Assembly (NCBI GenBank): GCA_964549335.1
Contig: CAZJUQ010000025.1
Location: 1 to 64,000 of the forward strand
Reading direction: 5' to 3'
DNA: 64,000 nt
Source of the DNA: Sulfidibacterium sp964549335
GTDB lineage: Bacteria; Bacteroidota; Bacteroidia; Bacteroidales; F082
The notes under the pieces are model-generated. The model was not told the DNA's origin. It was given only the letters and a program-made list of their open reading frames with translations, and did not search any database. A program made the translations under genes and the position numbers. This document shows, in pieces, positions 9,325 to 17,349 of this stretch; the first letter of the stretch is position 1, and each line of letters starts with the position of its first letter.

Positions 9325-10648
9325 TTTGAAAACCCTGAAAAGGGTGGCGGTTTTGTTTTTTATCACCTCTTTACTATCTTCGTGTTATAAAAGCCCGAAA
9401 CAACTCGGGGCTGAAATTTTACCCGAAAACAGCAAGTTGAAAATCTTTTACAGCGATACCACTACGGTTTTTGCCCATTCCGAAAAGATAGACTCCGTAC
9501 GTACCGATGTTGCAGCTGCCAAAGAAAATATTGCGGGAAGTATAAAAGACCCCGTTTTCGGCATAACAACGGCGGGTTTTTATACACAATTTTTAATGAC
9601 TTCCAACGGCCACGATTTCGGCGAAAATCCGGTTCTTGATTCGTTGGTTTTGCAACTGCGTTATTCAAAAACATTCGGCGATACAAATAGCCTGGTTACG
9701 CTTCATACCTACGAAATGAAAGAGCCGATTTATTACGATACAATATACTATTCCGACTTTACTGTGCCGGTTTACGGAAATGATTACAGCAATTATCAAT
9801 TTAAACCGCGACCTCACGACAGCATCCCCGTGGGGAAAGATACAATAAAGGGAATATTAAGGATAAACCTAACCGACATATATCCCGACCTCGGAAATAA
9901 AATTATTGGTGCCGGCCAAGACGATTTGCAAGATAACGACCATTTTTTGGAATATTTCAAAGGCTTATATGTCGTTGCCGAACCTGTAACGGAGGGTGGT
10001 GTTTTGATGTTTTTCGACCTCTCTTCTCATTATTCGAACCTTACAGTTTACTACCGGAATGCCGAAGACGATTCGTTGAAATACACCTTTGTTATGAGCG
10101 GTAAAACAGCCAGGATAAACCATTTTGAACACGACTTTTCAAAAGCTTCTCAAGAATTTCAGCAACAGGTGGTAAACGGAGATACAACTCTCGGGGATAA
10201 ATTGCTTTATGTTCAGGGTTTGGGAGGTGTAAAAACGGTTTTGACCATTCCTTTTATCAGAAACTATGCAAAATTAGGTACAATTGGCATAAATGAGGCC
10301 ATATTGGAACTCCCCGGTTTCGATACGGAGCCTTTTTACCAATTTCCCGATAAGATGGCTTTGATACAACGTCTTGAGGGTAATGAAGTAGGTTTGTTGA
10401 TAGATCAGTTTGAGGGCGAACACTACTTCGGCGGCTTTTATAATGCTTCGCGAAACGTTTACGAATTTCGTATCACCAGGTATATTCAATCGCTTTTGTT
10501 GGATTCGACGGCGGTTAATAACGGTTTTTATCTTTTCGTAAACGGTGGCACGGCAAATCCTCAGCGATTTGTTTTTAACGGTCCTCATCCCGCTTCGGAT
10601 ACATTAAATGCTTTGCGCCTGAAAATTGTATACACCGATACCGACTAA
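9299..10648 (+). CDS. DUF4270 family lipoprotein
   Basis: About 449 residues from the ATG at 9299. A basic n-region and hydrophobic stretch end in the lipobox L-L-S-S-C, so it is a lipoprotein of the outer membrane or surface. The sequence after the Cys (KSPKQLGAEILPENSKL) and the later repeated beta-rich segments fit DUF4270, a Bacteroidota family without known function. An alternative TTG start at 9326 has a GGAGAA about 10 bp upstream and would avoid overlapping the preceding gene; both starts keep the lipobox. It sits between the glycogen-synthase-like gene and glmS, probably in one operon. Confidence 0.85.
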   Translation: MIKLSEKINLKTLKRVAVLFFITSLLSSCYKSPKQLGAEILPENSKLKIFYSDTTTVFAHSEKIDSVRTDVAAAKENIAGSIKDPVFGITTAGFYTQFLMTSNGHDFGENPVLDSLVLQLRYSKTFGDTNSLVTLHTYEMKEPIYYDTIYYSDFTVPVYGNDYSNYQFKPRPHDSIPVGKDTIKGILRINLTDIYPDLGNKIIGAGQDDLQDNDHFLEYFKGLYVVAEPVTEGGVLMFFDLSSHYSNLTVYYRNAEDDSLKYTFVMSGKTARINHFEHDFSKASQEFQQQVVNGDTTLGDKLLYVQGLGGVKTVLTIPFIRNYAKLGTIGINEAILELPGFDTEPFYQFPDKMALIQRLEGNEVGLLIDQFEGEHYFGGFYNASRNVYEFRITRYIQSLLLDSTAVNNGFYLFVNGGTANPQRFVFNGPHPASDTLNALRLKIVYTDTD

Positions 10649-10704
10649 TACAATTAATTTTTTAATTTTACACCAAATATTTTTCTTAATTAAAACTATT
10701 TGAC

Positions 10705-12543
10705 ATGTGTGGAATAGTCGCTTATATAGGAGATAAAGAGGCATATCCTATTTTAATAAAAGGTTTACACCGTTTGGAATACCGCGGTTACGACAGTGCT
10801 GGTATAGCATTGCTTAATGGTGATGTTACCGTTAATAAGACAAAAGGCAAAGTGAGCGATTTGGAAAAGTTTATGGAGGGGAAGGATAAAACGGGAACAA
10901 TAGGTATAGCTCATACACGATGGGCAACACACGGCGAACCTAACAGCGCAAATGCACACCCTCACTATTCGCAAACAAAAAAAATAGCTTTAATACACAA
11001 CGGAATTATTGAAAACTACAATACGCTGAAAAAAGAGTTGATAAATCGCGGTTATAAGTTTAATTCCGATACCGATACCGAGGTTTTGGTAAATCTTATT
11101 GAAGATATTCAGTTGAAAGAGGATGTGGATTTGGAGGAAGCTGTACGTATTGCTTTGAATCAGGTAATTGGAGCCTATGCCATAGTTATTTTATCCAAAG
11201 AGTACCCCGACATGCTTATTGCCGCCCGCAAAGGGAGCCCGCTGGTGATAGGTATCGGAGAAGACGACTTTTTCCTCGCTTCCGATGCAACCCCCATTAT
11301 AGAATACACCAAAAATGTAGTGTACCTCGACGACGAAGAGTTGGCAATAATAAAAAGAGGGCAAAAACTGAAAGTTAAAACCATAAAAAACCAAGAAAAA
11401 ACCCCCTATGTTCAAGAACTCGAGTGGAACCTGAACGAACTGGAAAAAGGAGGATTCGAGCATTTTATGCTGAAGGAGATTTACGAACAACCCCATTCCA
11501 TAAAAGACAGTTTCAGGGGAAGGTTAAATGCTTCGAAAGGTATTGTGTCGCTTGGCGGAATAATAGATTACGAACAAAAACTGCTTAATGCCGACAGAAT
11601 AATTATTGCCGCGTGCGGAACATCGTGGCACGCCGGATTGGTTGGTGAATACCTTTTGGAAGAGATAGCACGTATTCCCGTCGAGGTGGAGTATGCCTCC
11701 GAGTTCCGTTACCGTAATCCCATTGTTAATGAAAACGACGTTATGATTGCCATTTCGCAGTCGGGCGAAACAGCTGACACACTTGCGGCAATAGAACTGG
11801 CCAAGGATAAGGGAGCAACCGTCCTCGGTATATGTAATGTTGTGGGCTCATCGATAGCACGTGTTACTCATGCGGGAGTTTACACTCATGCCGGTCCTGA
11901 AATAGGTGTGGCTTCCACAAAGGCTTTTACGGCACAAGTTACGGTGCTCATTTTGTTGGCACTCAGATTGGCTCAACTGAAAGGAACATTGCCGAAATCG
12001 GAATATATCAGGTTGTTGCACGAAATGGAACAAATTCCCGAAAAAGTTGAAAAAACATTGCAAAACGGTAAATTAATAAAATACATCTCTGAAAAATTTA
12101 AAGATTCAAGAAACTTTCTTTATCTCGGAAGGGGATTTAACTTCCCGGTAGCCCTCGAAGGTGCCCTCAAACTTAAAGAGATTTCGTACATTCATGCCGA
12201 AGGTTATCCCGCAGCGGAGATGAAACACGGTCCCATTGCTCTTATCGATAAAGATATGCCTGTTGTTTTTATAGCCCCAAGCAAAGGTATTTACGATAAG
12301 GTAGTAAGCAATATTCAGGAGGTGAAATCGCGTAACGGTGTGGTAATAGCCATTGTTACCGAAGGTGATAAAACGGTTAAAAATATGGCTGATTATACCA
12401 TTGAAATTCCCGAAACCGACGAGATGTTCGTGCCTCTATTGGCAACAATTCCCCTTCAAAAACTTGCTTATCATATTGCGGTAATGAGGGGTTGCAATGT
12501 GGATCAACCGCGAAACCTTGCCAAATCGGTTACCGTGGAATAG
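10705..12543 (+). CDS. glmS: Glutamine--fructose-6-phosphate aminotransferase (isomerizing)
   Basis: 612 residues, the family length. The chain starts MCGIVAYIGD, so Cys2 becomes the N-terminal nucleophile of the glutaminase domain (residues 1-~230) after Met removal; HTRWATHGEP and HNGIIENY are glutamine-site motifs. Two SIS sugar-isomerase domains follow (AACGTSWHAGLVGEY; AISQSGETADT; the end PRNLAKSVTVE closes the active site). It makes glucosamine-6-phosphate for peptidoglycan and LPS. The start is fixed by the Cys2 requirement. No glmS ribozyme-like structure was noticed upstream; only 56 bp separate it from the DUF4270 stop. Confidence 0.98.
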   Translation: MCGIVAYIGDKEAYPILIKGLHRLEYRGYDSAGIALLNGDVTVNKTKGKVSDLEKFMEGKDKTGTIGIAHTRWATHGEPNSANAHPHYSQTKKIALIHNGIIENYNTLKKELINRGYKFNSDTDTEVLVNLIEDIQLKEDVDLEEAVRIALNQVIGAYAIVILSKEYPDMLIAARKGSPLVIGIGEDDFFLASDATPIIEYTKNVVYLDDEELAIIKRGQKLKVKTIKNQEKTPYVQELEWNLNELEKGGFEHFMLKEIYEQPHSIKDSFRGRLNASKGIVSLGGIIDYEQKLLNADRIIIAACGTSWHAGLVGEYLLEEIARIPVEVEYASEFRYRNPIVNENDVMIAISQSGETADTLAAIELAKDKGATVLGICNVVGSSIARVTHAGVYTHAGPEIGVASTKAFTAQVTVLILLALRLAQLKGTLPKSEYIRLLHEMEQIPEKVEKTLQNGKLIKYISEKFKDSRNFLYLGRGFNFPVALEGALKLKEISYIHAEGYPAAEMKHGPIALIDKDMPVVFIAPSKGIYDKVVSNIQEVKSRNGVVIAIVTEGDKTVKNMADYTIEIPETDEMFVPLLATIPLQKLAYHIAVMRGCNVDQPRNLAKSVTVE

Positions 12544-12565
12544 TTATTGATTAGAACATAAGCCT

Positions 12566-13414
12566 ATGAGGGGGTTAACAGCATTGATATTTCTTTTTTC
12601 GGTTTTGCAGGGCTTTTCACAAACCCTTTTGCCTGCCGGTCAACACCAAGACGAAACCGTCCTGTATGCCATGAACAAGCAGGTAAACCAGTTTGTGCGG
12701 CGTTTCAACATGGAAGAAGACAAATTCGGCAAACCCCTGAAACCAACGGATGCCGATTATCATAACAACAAATTGCGAAAAAAGATTTTACCTTTGATGT
12801 TCGATGTCCACAATCCCCGGACTTCAGGCAAGTTGAAAAAGTTTTTTATCGATGATGTTACAAATCCAAAACATCCGGTTTTCCTTAATTTTCTTGATAA
12901 AAACTGGTATGCCGAAGTGTCGGCGACATTTTACAACAGATATAACGACCCCGTTGATTTAATAATATTTTTGACACTCGAAAAGGCGGGACAGGGCTCA
13001 AAGTGGATTATAAGCAATGTTTACGATACTGATTTGCACCGCCTTTTTCCGGTTGAATCGACCGAAAAGCAAGCCAAATATTTTTTACACCCACAAAGTC
13101 ATGAACTCGATTTTATGAATTTGCGTAAAGCGTTAAATAATCCCGAAAATATTGAATATTATGCTTCCACGGGATTTCAGCCCGACTATTTAAGCCTCTT
13201 TTTCTATCTTATGAAAAAAGGCGATTTAAAATTCGGGCAGATTAACAAAGTTAAGTTCCATTTTTTACAAATTAAAAATTGGTATTTCGAACTTAGCTGG
13301 TTCAATCGTAATGAAAATAATTCGGGTTGGCTTATTTCGAATTTGAAATATATCGACGAAAACGAAAAATCGGAACTGATAAAATTTTACCGCTCATGCT
13401 CCACCGATCAATAA
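12566..13414 (+). CDS. Exported protein of unknown function
   Basis: 282 residues with a signal peptide (MRGLTALIFLFSVLQGFSQ). The rest is soluble with no family I recognise; it is rich in aromatic and charged residues (for example FLDKNWYAEVSATFYNRYND and KNWYFELSWFNRNEN, two similar W-Y-F/A-E motifs spaced about 120 residues apart, hinting at an internal duplication). It follows glmS by 22 bp and overlaps the following LRR gene by 19 bp, so translation of the two is probably coupled and they may act together in the envelope. Confidence 0.7.
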   Translation: MRGLTALIFLFSVLQGFSQTLLPAGQHQDETVLYAMNKQVNQFVRRFNMEEDKFGKPLKPTDADYHNNKLRKKILPLMFDVHNPRTSGKLKKFFIDDVTNPKHPVFLNFLDKNWYAEVSATFYNRYNDPVDLIIFLTLEKAGQGSKWIISNVYDTDLHRLFPVESTEKQAKYFLHPQSHELDFMNLRKALNNPENIEYYASTGFQPDYLSLFFYLMKKGDLKFGQINKVKFHFLQIKNWYFELSWFNRNENNSGWLISNLKYIDENEKSELIKFYRSCSTDQ

Positions 13415-16041
13415 TCATACTGGCAACACTCTTCTTGTTATTATTTCCGGTGGCGGGCTTTTCGCAGCAAAAAGCCTTGTCTCCCCAAGATATAGAACAA
13501 TATAAAAACCAAACAAAACAGTTGTTGTTTTACCTCGAAGATACATTTAACTTCTTGGGTGACCCCGAACAACCTGTTTCCGAAAAAGAGATTATCATCA
13601 ACGAAAGTTATTCCAAAATTTTTGTTGACGATAAAGTCCAAATAGAAGATGACCTCGACGAAAACCGTATAGCGACATATTACAAGGATGTTCAGGCATA
13701 TTTGAAAGATATAATGTTTTTTTACAAGTCGGTTGAATTTTCATTTGAAATTACACAGATAGAACTTTTCGAAACCGATTCGAACAAAATCTTTTTTAAA
13801 ATATCTTTTAACAGACATTTGAAAGGTGTAGGTGTAAATAACGATACGGTGGATAACAACCGGATACGTTACATGGAGGTGAATTTAAACGTTGCTCAGA
13901 AAAGCCTGAAAATAGCAAGTATATATACCACAAAACTTAACGAAAAAGACAATATAAGGATTTGGTGGAACAACATGCCGGCTTCGTGGAAAAAATATTT
14001 CGGGCGTTCCATTCTCGTTTACGATACCTTGCCTCTTGCTTCCGTTGCGGCTTTTACCGACAGCACTATTGTGGTTGATGTTTGGAGGAGATTTTACACC
14101 GCCGATACAACGGAAGCCGCTTTTGCCGATACTGTCACCATTGTCGAAAATGCGACGGATACCGTGGCGGAAAATCAAAACGGATTTTCTTACGTTAAGG
14201 TGTCCGATACTTTACGTGCCGATACATATATTTTGTATAGTTTGACAGGCAGGTTGAAAAAAGCCGAAAAAATCGATATATCCGGCAATCTGACAATAGA
14301 CAACCTGTTGCCGCTTGCAGGAATGAACCGTCTTACCGCAGTCAATATTTCCAATACCCCGGTAAGCGATTTGAAACCTTTGCATAATTTGGGTAAGATA
14401 GTATCGTTGAATTTAGCGGGAACGACGGTGTCCGATTTGTCGGCTCTGAAATTTTTGTGGAACTTGCAAAATATTGATTTTTCAAATACCGCGGTAAACA
14501 CCATTACTACATTGTCGGGATTGACAGATTTGGAATCGGTAAAGGGAAACAATACAAAAGTCTCTTCCCTGTATCCGCTCAATTTTCATAACAAGTTGGA
14601 AAATTTGCAGTTGGCAGGTTGTAATATCAACTCTTTGGATTCAATAGATGGTTTAACGGGATTGAAAAACCTCGATTTGCATTCAAATCCTTTAACTTGT
14701 GTCGATTCCGTAAGCAAGCTTGTTAATCTGCGCCAACTCAATCTGGACAGTACCGGAATTTCAAATCTGTTTCCGCTGTCCAAACTTTCAAAATTGAATA
14801 TTTTGCAAATAAACAATACTAAAGTTTCAGACCTCACGCCTTTGGTGCAATTAAAAAACCTGAAAATCATATATTGCGATAACAGCGGTATCGATTTGGT
14901 TAAAGCCAACGAATTTAATAAATTGAACAAGGGTTGTCTTGTGATATTTAACTCCGAAAAATTGGAAAACTGGTGGAAATCATTACCGCATCATTGGAAA
15001 GAAATATTTTTACCCTATATCGGTGAAGAGCAAAATCCCACAAAAGAGACACTTCACAAACTGTTGCATATTACCAAATTGGATTTGTCGGGAAAAACCG
15101 AAATAGACAATCTGGAACCCTTGAAAATGCTTTATAAATTAGAAAACCTGAATATTAGCGGCACATCCGTATCGTCGTTGGAGCCTTTGAAAGATTTGTC
15201 GCAACTCTCCACAATTTATTTTGATAATACAAAGGTTGATGATATTAGCTGTTTGAAAAACTTACATAACTTGAAAGAGATTGGCTTTTCCGGCACACCT
15301 GTTTCCGATGTAAAACCTCTTATATCGAGTAAAACTCTCAAAAAGGTTTATTGCGATAATACACCAACCGGTGAAGAGCAAGTGGCACGTTTGCTCGACT
15401 CTTTGCCGGGATGTCTTGTGATTTTCGAAACCGCAAAACTTAACTTTTGGTGGAATAACCTTCCCGATATTTGGCAAAACATATTCGGCGCAATGGTGGC
15501 AACAAAAGGTGTTTCGCATACAGAGCTTTTACATTCGCTGGTCGAAAAAGACTCTTTATACCTTGAGGGTTTGCCCTCGCAAGCCGAGCTGGATGTTTTA
15601 AGCCCTTTTTTCAGAATAAAAACACTTTATATCGAAAATTCACAGTTCACCGGTGTTGCACCGATAGGCGATTTGACGACTTTGGAAACTTTATACATAA
15701 GCAACAGTCCTGTATCGGAACTCGCCGGGATAGAAAATTTACACAACCTCAAAAAACTTACCCTGAAAAATACCGCTATTGACGATATTTACAACTTGTC
15801 GGAACTTTACGGTTTAAAATATCTTGATATTTCGGGAACACGGGTTGGTAATTTAAAACCGTTGCGACATCTTGTTAATCTGGAGGTGCTTTTCATTGAC
15901 AATACCCGTGTGAAAAGTTTGAAACATATTACGGATTTGCCTGAACTGAGACTTTTGAAGTGTTATAACACTCCTGTCAGACCCAAAAAAGTTGCCAACT
16001 TCAAAAACATGCGCCCTGACGTGAAGGTGGTATTTTATTGA
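13396..16041 (+). CDS. Large exported leucine-rich-repeat protein with three WW/LP modules
   Basis: 881 residues from the ATG at 13396, chosen because it begins the signal peptide (HRSIIILATLFLLLFPVAGFSQ); an upstream in-frame start at 13327 would bury it. Residues ~20-190 are a non-repetitive domain. Three LRR blocks follow (about 290-510, 560-680, 720-880) of the 22-residue internalin-like type L-x-x-L-x-x-L-x-x-L-x-x-L-x-I/L-S-x-T-x-V-S-D-L-x-P-L. Each block is preceded by a similar tryptophan-rich stretch: IRIWWNNMPASWKKYFG, LENWWKSLPHHWKEIF and LNFWWNNLPDIWQNIFG. LRRs usually bind proteins; the partner is unknown. No T9SS tail is seen. It overlaps the upstream exported-protein gene. Confidence 0.85.
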   Translation: MLHRSIIILATLFLLLFPVAGFSQQKALSPQDIEQYKNQTKQLLFYLEDTFNFLGDPEQPVSEKEIIINESYSKIFVDDKVQIEDDLDENRIATYYKDVQAYLKDIMFFYKSVEFSFEITQIELFETDSNKIFFKISFNRHLKGVGVNNDTVDNNRIRYMEVNLNVAQKSLKIASIYTTKLNEKDNIRIWWNNMPASWKKYFGRSILVYDTLPLASVAAFTDSTIVVDVWRRFYTADTTEAAFADTVTIVENATDTVAENQNGFSYVKVSDTLRADTYILYSLTGRLKKAEKIDISGNLTIDNLLPLAGMNRLTAVNISNTPVSDLKPLHNLGKIVSLNLAGTTVSDLSALKFLWNLQNIDFSNTAVNTITTLSGLTDLESVKGNNTKVSSLYPLNFHNKLENLQLAGCNINSLDSIDGLTGLKNLDLHSNPLTCVDSVSKLVNLRQLNLDSTGISNLFPLSKLSKLNILQINNTKVSDLTPLVQLKNLKIIYCDNSGIDLVKANEFNKLNKGCLVIFNSEKLENWWKSLPHHWKEIFLPYIGEEQNPTKETLHKLLHITKLDLSGKTEIDNLEPLKMLYKLENLNISGTSVSSLEPLKDLSQLSTIYFDNTKVDDISCLKNLHNLKEIGFSGTPVSDVKPLISSKTLKKVYCDNTPTGEEQVARLLDSLPGCLVIFETAKLNFWWNNLPDIWQNIFGAMVATKGVSHTELLHSLVEKDSLYLEGLPSQAELDVLSPFFRIKTLYIENSQFTGVAPIGDLTTLETLYISNSPVSELAGIENLHNLKKLTLKNTAIDDIYNLSELYGLKYLDISGTRVGNLKPLRHLVNLEVLFIDNTRVKSLKHITDLPELRLLKCYNTPVRPKKVANFKNMRPDVKVVFY

Positions 16042-16173
16042 TTTTTGTTTTGCAAGTTGAAACAGATTGCCGCCTTAACCCTTAAAGATTTGTTATAAGT
16101 TGTTTCTGTTATTTTTAAAATATTTCATCTATTAGTCTATTTTTTATAATTTCGAAAAAAAAAAACGGTAAAA

Positions 16174-16824
16174 ATGAATAAACTATATCCTGAATCCGGT
16201 GTCGAGCTGAACCCTTTCCTTTCCAAATATTACGACAAGTTGATGAGAATTTTGTCGGCCGGAAAATACAGCGGTTTTATTAAAAGGGTTATCGAAGATA
16301 TGAATATCGAACATAGTGACAAAATTTTGGATTTCGGTTGCGGTACGGGAAGTAATGCCTGTTTAATGATAAACTATCTTTCGGAAGAAGGCGGTATTAC
16401 CGGTTTGGACATATCGGAAATTATGGAGAGTCAATTCAAAAAAAACTGCGGCAATTTTCCCAATACCGAGTTTATCAAACAACGTATCGACATCCCTTTC
16501 GACCTTGGAAAAAAATACGACAAAGTGTTTATTAGCTTTGTATTACACGGCTTTCCGCAAAATATACGTGAAAATATTATACGCAACGCTTTCAGTCATT
16601 TAAAACCGGGAGGTAAATTTCAAATTCTCGATTTTGCCGAATTCGATATGTCAAAAATGCCTTTTTATTACCGTATCCCTTTTAAATGGGGCGAATGTCC
16701 GTATGCTTTCGACTTTATTGAACGCGATTTGAAAGGAATGCTGAAAAAAGAGGGTTTTGCCGGCTTCAACGAAAAGTTTTATTTTAAAAATTATGCCCGG
16801 TTGTTAACTGCCGTTAAAGGTTAA
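16174..16824 (+). CDS. Class I SAM-dependent methyltransferase
   Basis: 216 residues. Motif I of the Rossmann fold is clear (KILDFGCGTGSNACLM at ~52-67), with GLDISEIM for the acidic ribose-binding loop and LKPGGKFQILDFAEFD as post-II/III motifs, as in the UbiE/MenG-like methyltransferase_11 group. The C-terminal part (FDFIERDLKGMLKKEGF) is the usual substrate cap. The substrate cannot be read from the sequence; a quinone or small molecule is possible. It stands alone between the LRR gene and tatA. Confidence 0.85.
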   Translation: MNKLYPESGVELNPFLSKYYDKLMRILSAGKYSGFIKRVIEDMNIEHSDKILDFGCGTGSNACLMINYLSEEGGITGLDISEIMESQFKKNCGNFPNTEFIKQRIDIPFDLGKKYDKVFISFVLHGFPQNIRENIIRNAFSHLKPGGKFQILDFAEFDMSKMPFYYRIPFKWGECPYAFDFIERDLKGMLKKEGFAGFNEKFYFKNYARLLTAVKG

Positions 16825-16876
16825 AAGCCTTGCCCAAATAGGGAAAATATTATATTACACCGAAACTCTTTTTTAG

Positions 16877-16884
16877 TACTTTTG
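16877..16884 (+). promoter_or_regulatory. -7 promoter box of the tatA-like gene
   Basis: TACTTTTG matches TAnnTTTG, 25 bp before the TTG start. No good -33 element at normal spacing. Confidence 0.55.
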
Positions 16885-16908
16885 TTCCTTAATAAAAAAG
16901 CTTGAAAA

Positions 16909-17313
16909 TTGACATTACTTTTTTTCGATTTCGGCTCGGGAGAGATATTTTTGATAGTGCTTGCCGTTTTCTTGGTTTTCGGACCGGGAAAACTACCGGA
17001 ATTGGCACGCAATCTCGGAAAATTTATAAATGAGATGAAACGTGCCACCGAAGATATTAAATACGAAATAAACCGTGAAGCCGAACGTAAAGAGCGTGAG
17101 AAAAAATTGTCGGAATACAAAAAAAAGGTTGAAAATAACGGCAATGTTTCCGCAAAAGAGAATGACGAAAAAGAGAAAAACGAAACCGTTGTTAACGATA
17201 AGCGGCAAAACATTGAAGACAAGGCTGACCCCGGTGATGGAAGTGATATAATTGATAAGGTTAAGATTGAAGAGCCGGAAACATCGGTACCCAAAAAACC
17301 AATAAATTTATGA
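16909..17313 (+). CDS. TatA/TatB-like twin-arginine translocase subunit, TTG start
   Basis: 134 residues. One N-terminal membrane helix (GEIFLIVLAVFLVFGPGKLP) is followed by the amphipathic helix (PELARNLGKFINEMKRATED) with the typical F-G-P-x-K-L-P hinge, then a long charged Lys/Glu coiled tail. It pairs with TatC to export folded proteins. The start is TTG at 16909: a TGA at 16903 closes the frame upstream and any later start would cut the membrane helix. No tatC is in the window. Two proteins here carry twin-arginine signals: the superoxide reductase and ActB. TatA and TatB cannot be separated from sequence alone. Confidence 0.85.
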   Translation: MTLLFFDFGSGEIFLIVLAVFLVFGPGKLPELARNLGKFINEMKRATEDIKYEINREAERKEREKKLSEYKKKVENNGNVSAKENDEKEKNETVVNDKRQNIEDKADPGDGSDIIDKVKIEEPETSVPKKPINL

Positions 17314-17349
17314 TATTTGCGTTATCAATCATTGAAATATACGTATAAA

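Noticed and set aside
10649..10704. glmS ribozyme
   Set aside because: Only 56 AT-rich bases separate DUF4270 and glmS, too short and unstructured for the ribozyme.
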